Source: Lepas anatifera (Eukaryota > Arthropoda > Thecostraca > Lepadidae). Taken from it: a stretch of 64,000 nucleotides of DNA. The translations under genes were made by a program, and so were the position numbers. Below the pieces are notes generated by a model. It made no database searches. It saw only the letters and a program-made list of their open reading frames with translations, and was not told the origin of the DNA. The stretch spans positions 372,001-436,000 of the forward strand of contig JAOTON010001947.1 of assembly GCA_034440635.1 (NCBI GenBank), given 5' to 3'. Of this stretch, positions 57,060-64,000 are shown piece by piece (positions within the stretch are counted from its first letter, which is position 1; the number at the start of each line of letters is the position of its first letter).

Positions 57060-58150
57060 CATTGTGTGTACACGCATGAGTTTTATTACCACTTTTGTTG
57101 TTAGATAGGTAAACAATATCAAACAGCAAAAAATTATTCAATCCCATTTTTTGCCGGAGAAAAATAGTTCTCTCAATCTCCATTTCCTTTCTGCGGTAGG
57201 CAGTCCCCAGGTGGTAGCGGTAGCGCTTTGGAGTTATTCGAGTCCGCTGCTCTCCTACAATTTGGATATGGAAGCTGTCACCGCTATTCCGCTAGCATTC
57301 GGAGAGTCCACAAGTAGCGGAGAAGCGAGCTGAAGTAGCAGACCGTTCGACTCTGCTTTTCCCTCGCTGAAATCAACATGGCGTACCTGTGCAGTTCGAG
57401 CACCATTACTCTGGGCAAATATTACACTGAAGGTGCACGTGCAATCTGCATGGGATCACAGTCTGATCAATGGGAATTACCTGTTCGGTCTCCAGGTAAT
57501 GTTAAGCAGCGAGTCCATCCGTTTCCGAGCAACGGAACTGTCTCACTCCGTTTCCACAGCAACCGGCGGTCAAAACCGCCGCTTCAGTGTTTCCTCGCCC
57601 AGCGCTCAGTCAGCTGCTGTCTGCCTGGTAACTCACGTACATACGTGAAACATTGTTAATGGCTGCCTGCCTGGCTCAATTGATTTCTCCATATCATAGT
57701 TATAGTCCTCTGTCTTGGGCTATCCACGTTTTCGCTTTGTCCAGTAATGCGTGTTTTCAGATATGAGTATAATTAATCGTTTGAATCGTATGAAGGTTGC
57801 ATAGTTGAGTTCTCCTCTGGCTGTCTGCGGGATAGCCCCCAGCGTCGGGGTGGCAATTATAGCTACCTCCCGAGTCCAGGTGAAAGAGAAGGTGTGGTGG
57901 CGAGGGGCAGCTGGAAGTTAACAGGCGAAGTTAGCCCGGAATTCGTCCTCACTACAGGTAAGTGGAACTGGGTACTAGCATATATGTATGGCAGCCTCAA
58001 GAAAAAGGCCTTGTACTAAACGCTATTTTACGTAAGCAAGAAACTTAGGTAACGTTTGCAGTTTTGTTTTCCAACAAAGCTACATCACTACACTCAAAAG
58101 AAGGCAAAAAATATTATAATTTACATCAATATTACACAACACTAGAGATA
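57060..58150. other. Unassigned; weak coding-like stretch
   Basis: 57,150-57,660 has overlapping open frames of 60-93 codons on the plus strand and a moderately even composition. It could include an exon (a GTAATG donor-like site is at 57,496), but no domain is recognisable. Nothing is supported in the rest. Confidence 0.3.
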
Positions 58151-59294
58151 TCTGCTCGACCCAGGTAGCGACCCCGACCAGAACGAGCCCTTCTATGGAC
58201 AGGGGGCCCGGTTCCCCAGTGGTTCACAGGACATCTTTTTACAAACAGTTCTGATGGGTAAAAGGGCCCTACTTGTTACAGAATAGAGTGCTGAAGAGGG
58301 CTTAACACGCGCATTGACGGGGGTCTGAGCCACCTTCGCATTGACGGGGGCGGGTACCCGCCCCCCCTAAGATCTCGAGAACCACGGTAGGTAGCGAAAA
58401 GGGGTAAACGGCGTCGGGCTGCCCATCCACTTCTCCATCGAAAACATTTGAACCATTTTTTTCAGGTCACATTCAAGGCCACGAGAGGTCAAAACATGCC
58501 GTCATAGGGATAACATGTAAATTCAGTTTTTCGGCCATTACATCTGAACAAGTAAAGATAGAGCAAAACGACTTAAAATATATGAATCCTCTCAGCAAGC
58601 CGAATCGAATGATATATAATTTGGCCTTGCTAGGTCAAATCAAAGATTTGACCTGACCTGAGGTCAGATCAGGGTCACATTATATAAAATGCATATCATT
58701 AGAACTGCAAAGCCCAGACGAGTCTAATGCAGCTAAAATAAATGCTGTATCACCATCCGTTACTGAGTTATTCCGTAAAAAACATTTTTCCCATGTATTT
58801 CCAATTGAGAGGTCATGCCTCGTACCTGACCTTAGGCCATCGATATAAAAAATACCGGAACATATTTTAGAGAACTCGGTGAGGCCATTATGCGATATGA
58901 GTTTCAATCGGATAAGTTCACCCTGCTCCGACTTATGCTATCTTAAACTTTTTTTAAGGTCGGGTCACTTGACCTGTACTGGTGACCTGACCTGACATGA
59001 CCTAACCTTAAAATTTTCACAGAAGTTGTAAAAATGATGACAGAAAAGGTATGCCAAGTACGGCGGCGCTACGCGCCGCCGTTTTTCTCCTGTCTCTGAA
59101 AAACCCGAGGGGGCGGGTACCCGCCCCCGTTAATGCGCGTGTTAAGAGGGCCCTCTCTGGTATGAAAATTTCAAATTTGGCCACAAAGCATAGTGCGGGC
59201 GAGCCGCACTTTGTGCGGCCCGTGTCCTCAGGGGGCTCTTCGGGCCAACAGGGGGGGGGGTGACTATCCCTGCCGCCCCCCTGGGCTACGCCCC
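58150..59294 (-). mobile_element. hAT-type element interrupted by a TTAA element
   Basis: 58,195-58,301 and 59,146-59,294 together match, inverted, the hAT-type sequence at 28,272-28,520. This includes ggttccccagtggttcac, agggccctacttgttacagaatagagtg and the terminus ctgggctacgcccccg. The far end at about 58,150 is not preserved. The interruption falls exactly at its internal TTAA. Confidence 0.75.
58306..59141. mobile_element. TTAA-flanked element, family C (836 bp)
   Basis: TTAA at 58,302-58,305 and 59,142-59,145. Terminal inverted repeats are CACGCGCATTGACGGGGG and CACGCGCATTAACGGGGG, with a further inverted gcgggtacccgcccc. The sister hAT copies at 26,495-26,498 and 28,417-28,420 show a single TTAA, so the duplication on insertion is directly visible. 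Subterminal hairpin CGGCGGCG-CTACG-CGCCGCCG at 59,061-59,081 followed by TTTTT. AGGTCA-rich body. Non-coding. Confidence 0.92.
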
Positions 59295-60345
59295 CGTATA
59301 GCACACTGCTTTAAATACAGGGTGACCTAAAAATAACAGTCATCACTAAATGTCACTAAATATGGTTGTCTTTTTGGAGTATTCTGGGTAGCAACAATAC
59401 AGCCTTGATACAGCCTCGAATGTGTGGGCGTGTGACGCCACTCAGTGTGAAGGAATCCCTTTTGGACGTATTTACCCTTAAATAAATGTATCTTGCGATT
59501 AATTGACCGGTGTGACCGTTCTAGGTTGGTATACACATTTTCCGGTCATCCCAGGATTCAGATTGCGTGGTATGTGCATTTTTTACCTTTTAAGAAGGAT
59601 GGATAGGTGTTAGCCGTCGGTCTGAACCTTCTATCTCTTTTTCTATTGCTTTATTGTGATATCCAATACTTCACTTGCATACGTTATCACGTGTGTTTGC
59701 GTGGGCGTGAAAGAGTTTGTGATAAAAAGAGAGAAAGAGAGGGGCGGGGTGAAAAACAGGAGGGGAGAGAGCGAAAGAAAGAGCCATGGGGGTGAAGCAG
59801 TGGGAGTATAAACAAAAGGGGGAGGCAAATAATAATCATATTACAGTGACTGTCGTCACCGATTTGGGTTCAGAAAGCGTTTCGTGGCCTCATGCTGTTC
59901 CTTGGACGTCGCCGGCGAGCCTGCCCGCCAATCGAACTCAGTAGCTCCTGGCCCAGAGCACACTAGGCCTCCCTTGAGACATCATATTCCTCGGTTAAAT
60001 GTCAGTGCCATACCATCGGTCGTAGTCAGTGAGGTTAGAATGAGGCAGACTACCACGGCGATTTTCCGCGAGGGAATGGTCCTATTTAACTGCATTAATA
60101 TGTGTGAAATCAGTAGGTTTCAGTCTACTAGAGCTCTGGCGTTCACCGGGTAGTGATACTTTCCTACTGCATAGTTTTTTATAGGGTAATGCTACCACTG
60201 CCGACCAAATCTGGATTTATTTGGTTGTATTCTTATGTTTTGTTTCGCATGACGTGCGCTGACAGAGATACGCACTTCTCATTAATGCGCGCCAGTATTG
60301 ACCTAAAACCTTAAATATCAAGGCCGGACTGTCTCTGTTATGAGG
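59295..60345. other. Unassigned region
   Basis: A purine-rich gagagaaagagagggg stretch near 59,731 is the only compositional feature. No gene is supported. Confidence 0.35.
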
Positions 60346-60349
60346 TTGG

Positions 60350-60605
60350 CGACTCCACCCTGACCCACCACTGATGGCACCGGGCGGCTCCACACTGACC
60401 CACCACTGATGGCGCCGGGCGGCTCCACACTGACCCACCACTGCTGGCGCCGGGCGGCTCCACCCTGACCCACCACTGCTGGCGCCGGGCGGCTCCACCC
60501 TGACCCACCACTGCTGGCGCCGGGCGGCTCCACCCTGACCCACCACTGATGGCGCCGGGCGGCTCCACCCTGACCCACCACTGCTGGCGCCGGGTGACTC
60601 TACCC
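60350..60605. repeat. 35-bp minisatellite, about seven units
   Basis: Unit ggctccaccctgacccacca plus ctgctggcgccgggc, with alternating ctgatgg/ctgctgg and ccaccc/ccacac variants; the last unit (60,594-60,625) is degenerate. As 35 is not a multiple of 3, one unit passes through all frames, so the Gly/Pro/Trp-rich open frames on the minus strand are artefacts. Confidence 0.92.
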
Positions 60606-60609
60606 CGAT

Positions 60610-61689
60610 CCATCGCTGCTGGCATCGGCAACTTTACCGGCGACTCTTCCCTGCCCCGCCGCAGCAGACGCCTCAGGGCCAGACCGGCACAAAAACCAGG
60701 CACGTAGGATACTTTCAGTGGTGTGCGTGCGTGTTTTGAGCAATGGGTGCACAAGTGCGTGGGTGCTACGAACTAAGAATGTTCGCGTCACTCGCAAGCA
60801 TTTGAATCCGTGAACGCTTATAATCATATTTCGTTGCTTCTGTAATCTTTTGAGCCTACTTTACGAGTGCAGAAAGCCTCAAGATTTTGATAAAAGCTTT
60901 TATGTGCCAGGTGGTGGTCAGCATAGACGCAGGCACTTTTTTCAACATCCAATAATTTGCATTCTAATATTCTGCAGAAAGGAGCATCTCTCATTCTGCT
61001 TTTGAGCAAATACAATTTATGAAACTTCTTACTTCTAGTAAGAAGCTTGGGAAGAACTTCTAGAAGTTCGAAACTTCTTGCAAGTACTTCTTCGAAATAT
61101 GCTGAGGAAGAGCAAAAGCTTTGAAATTCAACTTGGGTAAATATCCATCCTATCGCTATTTTTTTACTAATTTGCGTCGTGCTTCTTTCGGTATTATGCA
61201 GTTTTGCATGATGCATCATAGGCATGCGCGTCGCCACTGGCAAAAATATGAGGCGCCAGTTAGTATTCAACCAGCTGCTGAAAAGAAACTGTCGTCTATA
61301 GAAACACAAAATCATGGGATTGGGGCTCATTGTAGACTTCCTCACCAGCTGGTTACAATGTTTTTTTCGATTTCTTCCTATTTTTACTGGAATATACTTT
61401 AAATTAAAAATGAGAGACGTACTCCCTATGCCCCCTCCTATTCCACAGTCTGTACCGACGTTTGCTTTTCTATCAAAATTAGTCTATTACATGCGTCGCG
61501 CGTGTCTCTGTTTTTACATGTGCTCCAGTCCCGAGCAGAATCAACACACACACACACACAACGCTAGCTAGAAGCAGAGAAGGAGCCTGAGGTATATTTT
61601 TATGCATTCATCATCACACATATTTACCCGATGAGAAGTTGAGAGCGATGGTGAGTGCTAGCACTCCCCTACAATATCTCGTGTAGAAT
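60610..61689. other. Unassigned region upstream of the candidate exon
   Basis: A (CA)n run lies at about 61,543-61,560, and gaagttc/gaacttc short inverted repeats at 61,020-61,095. No TATA box can be assigned with confidence. Confidence 0.35.
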
Positions 61690-62616
61690 ATGGTGCCAGA
61701 ATGGCTAGGTGACGAGCCGGCGCTCTGCTGTTGTTTCAGCTGCACGCCTCCAGGTCGGCGGCGAGTGGCCGGAGCCATGTTATCGGGCGCCACCGCTGCA
61801 ATGCCGGAGGTGAGCGTCGACGGCGAAACCGTCCGCCGCCCGTTCAGCTGGGCCAGTATCCAACTCACGGACGCCTTCCTCCTCACCAACGCCAGCACGC
61901 GCCGGCCCTGCCAAGATGGCCAGTCCGCCAGTGGGTCACGCGAGGCCTCCACTCCGCGGCCGAAGGCGCCAGCGCCGGCAGCACCGGCGCCGGAAGTCTC
62001 TTCCGGGCCACCTGTGCCGGAACGATCCCGGCGTCTGCTGCCGGACTCCGCCGGGACCGCCGACCTCAGTATGCTGGAGATGGCGTTGGTGGCCAACTGC
62101 CACATGTCGCTGGTCATCTTCGGCGCGCTGTTCCTGGCGGTGGGGCTTCTGCTCAGCGTGATGGCGTTCCGTCTGCCCACCAGCCTGGTGAACGATGTGC
62201 AGACTCGTCTGGCAGGCATGCTGTTCTTAGCCATGGCTGTATTTATGTGCACCGCAGGGCTGTGTCTGTGCCGGGCCGACCAGCGCCGGAAGCACCACAA
62301 CAAAAAGGCCAGCGACGGCCAGTGCCCCATTCACCGGAAGAGGAGCGGCTGCTGCCGAGTGTTGCCATCTTTCCAGAGGGTGCGCCGCTCGACGAGTCAA
62401 GTTCGCCGCTCGGTGCTGCGCCGGTTGGACGTCTGTTGCGCCTGTGGAGTCACCCGGGAGCGCAGCGAAATTCACTTCTCATCGATCGACCTACTTTCAA
62501 AGTCAAATATGTCATTAAGGTCAGTAACCAGGAACGGCAAAGATTTGCTTCTGAGGATGCACTGGTTTCAAACTTTGCGTACTTGCTTTCCTCACCCCCG
62601 ACCCTGGTTAAAATAA
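61690..62616 (+). CDS. Candidate host gene: two-pass membrane protein, unrecognised
   Basis: 308 codons from ATG at 61,690; an in-frame ATG at 61,777 (residue 30, context gagccATG) is an equally good start. Third positions are strongly GC-rich through about codon 270, unlike the surroundings. Residues 80-115 are Pro/Ala-rich. Two hydrophobic segments, about 139-160 (MSLVIFGALFLAVGLLLSVM) and 174-195 (LAGMLFLAMAVFMCTAGLCL), are separated by a short polar loop. The tail is basic with Cys at 212, 221, 222, 249, 250 and 252. Composition turns AT-rich after an AAG-GTCAGT donor-like site at 62,519/62,520, so the true exon may end there and the last 30 or so codons may be intronic. I do not recognise the family. 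An overlapping plus-strand frame and two minus-strand frames are shadows of the high GC content. Confidence 0.6.
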   Translation: MVPEWLGDEPALCCCFSCTPPGRRRVAGAMLSGATAAMPEVSVDGETVRRPFSWASIQLTDAFLLTNASTRRPCQDGQSASGSREASTPRPKAPAPAAPAPEVSSGPPVPERSRRLLPDSAGTADLSMLEMALVANCHMSLVIFGALFLAVGLLLSVMAFRLPTSLVNDVQTRLAGMLFLAMAVFMCTAGLCLCRADQRRKHHNKKASDGQCPIHRKRSGCCRVLPSFQRVRRSTSQVRRSVLRRLDVCCACGVTRERSEIHFSSIDLLSKSNMSLRSVTRNGKDLLLRMHWFQTLRTCFPHPRPWLK

Positions 62617-63140
62617 CAGCTGGCTCTCTTGAACTTCGTTTCAATCGGGTGATTCGTTCTCTCACTGCTGTATTACCTGAACAGGTACTGCGAATACCGG
62701 GCTACATTTTCCGTGACAGTTGGAGAAGTGATTAATTAAATACTAAAAGTCCGAATTTTCTTAGAGCTGCTCGTAAATCTTGCCGGGATTTCGCCACTGC
62801 TTAATGTATAACCTCAAGGATCCCAAGAATCATTCATATCCGCTATTTCCTGCACAATTATTAAATAGCTGATTTCGCGTTGATAAAAAATCAATGAAGA
62901 AGGCACCAATAATCCTTTAATACCGGACTACATGATCTGTGACGGTCGGAGAAGTGATTAATTCAGTACTAAAAGTCAGACTTTTCTTAGAGCCGTTATT
63001 TTACCGTTTGTTTTTATTAGGATGTTCAAAGGTCAGAAATCGTAGAAAGAATAGTAATGTGGATATTTTTGTTAAGATTAGAAACCGGTTCAATAAATGT
63101 CACTTATATCAATGTTATAGCTTCGACGATTTCTGAACAC

Positions 63141-63182
<42 letters not shown>

Positions 63183-64000
63183 TAAATTAATATATATATA
63201 TATCATTATATTTGTATTTATATCAAAATCGAAATATGAAGACCTTACACGATCAAAAATTAAAAATAACAAAAATATGAGGGGAACACACCTTAATGGA
63301 TTTTAGGGGTCAGTAGCGCACCCAAAGGGGGGCCAGTGGGGCATCCCCCCGCCCCACTATAAACGCTTGGACTCCAAAATGCCGCCATCCGCCCAAGATG
63401 GGCTCTGAAGGTGTCCGACATGGGTTTCGGTAATAATTGACCACTGCAGGCGCCTATCGAGGGCAGAAATGAGCCTTGAGCTGGCTTTAAGTACCAGTTC
63501 TGCTCTCACCTTGCCACCCCTGCCTATAGTGTGCCAGCCCTGCGTTGAAGAATTCACCCAATATGTGATTCAAACCGCCCGCGCTCCTGTTTCGAAACTG
63601 CTACCACTTCGACAGGGAAAAAATCCTGCGTTTGACATGTACCCCATGCCGTTAAAATGTTTCGCTCCCCCTTTTAACTATCGGTCCAGTGCTTGGCATG
63701 CCGTCCCTCGCTTATATAACTGGCCACTTCTTTGCTATATACGCCTCGGCCTATGTCTCTAATGAGCCTCTCCCTCTTAGAATAAACCCTTTACACCGAG
63801 CACCGCCCCGCGGTCTAAATAAGTTAAGCCCACCGTCGTATTTAGTACTTCTCCTACACATGACATTCCACCCCTGATGTAAAACTGGCGGCCCCTGTCT
63901 ATGGCGTGATGGCCCCTAAGTTAAGATACACCAGTCACCAATATGTGATTCAACCCGCCCCTGTTCCGAAACTGCTCCCCCTCGGCAGGGAAAATATCAT
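62617..64000. other. Unassigned, with microsatellite and a tandem duplication
   Basis: (AT)n at about 63,143-63,206. A direct repeat offset by 380 bp (caatatgtgattcaa at 63,559 and 63,939, continuing through cgaaactgct and the ggcagggaaa/gacagggaaa block) runs to the window end. Two imperfect copies of tcagtactaaaagtc-type sequence are near 62,740 and 62,962. Confidence 0.5.

Noticed and set aside
57378..57659. 93-codon plus-strand frame as an exon
   Set aside because: Overlaps two other open frames, and no family or reliable splice site can be assigned.
60338..60754. 138-codon minus-strand Gly/Pro/Trp-rich frame
   Set aside because: Produced by the 35-bp minisatellite read in successive phases; two further overlapping frames are equally open.
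61731..62735. 334-codon plus-strand frame overlapping the candidate membrane protein
   Set aside because: Arg/Pro/Gly/His-rich with no domain or membrane span. The alternative frame has the coding-like GC3 pattern and two clean hydrophobic helices.

Overview
The window looks like genomic DNA of an animal, most likely an invertebrate. It contains a metazoan-type Ty3/gypsy retrotransposon, tRNA-derived SINEs, hAT-, mariner- and TTAA-type non-autonomous DNA elements, long foldback elements, abundant minisatellites and AT microsatellites. There are almost no protein genes: I see no operons, no ribosome-binding sites and no bacterial or organellar genes. I cannot name the species. Only one stretch, 61,690-62,616, looks like a host protein-coding exon: GC-rich third positions and two membrane spans. 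Nearly all other open frames lie inside repeats.

Layout. 780-11,100 is a nested stack: a minisatellite array split by a palindromic element, which holds a TTAA-flanked element, which holds a 4,989-bp Ty3/gypsy element on the minus strand (3,120-8,108) with identical 107-bp LTRs and a 5-bp target duplication. 11,249-11,848 is a truncated mariner-like element whose longer copy is at 55,548-57,057. 12,734-19,776 is made of copies of a foldback element with CCCTAGTA ends and dense ACAATATTGT-type palindromes. One copy carries a 776-bp miniature LTR retrotransposon (14,053-14,828); the other carries an insert with a tRNA-like sequence. 20,338-24,044 is another long inverted-repeat element. 26,172-26,628 is a hAT-type MITE with a perfect 8-bp duplication, followed by a SINE with a 13-bp duplication. 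28,272-29,700 is GGGCCC-rich minisatellite. 29,714-32,370 is a large palindrome with a SINE in one arm only.

35,510-47,130 and 58,306-59,141 carry most of a superfamily of roughly 0.8-1.0 kb elements flanked by TTAA. Their bodies are dense in AGGTCA/TGACCT. A 30-bp satellite occurs at 42,003-42,620 and 47,524-47,900. 48,710-52,866 is a 4.16-kb hAT-like element largely filled with a GGTCTCAGGGGCCCC minisatellite. 60,350-60,605 is a 35-bp minisatellite, followed by the one candidate host exon.

The main story is a dense community of non-autonomous elements inserting into one another. Several insertions can be ordered in time from target duplications, empty sites in sister copies, and one-sided insertions in palindromes. 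The only protein-coding element, the Ty3/gypsy, appears inactive as read (two frame breaks and an altered reverse-transcriptase active site).
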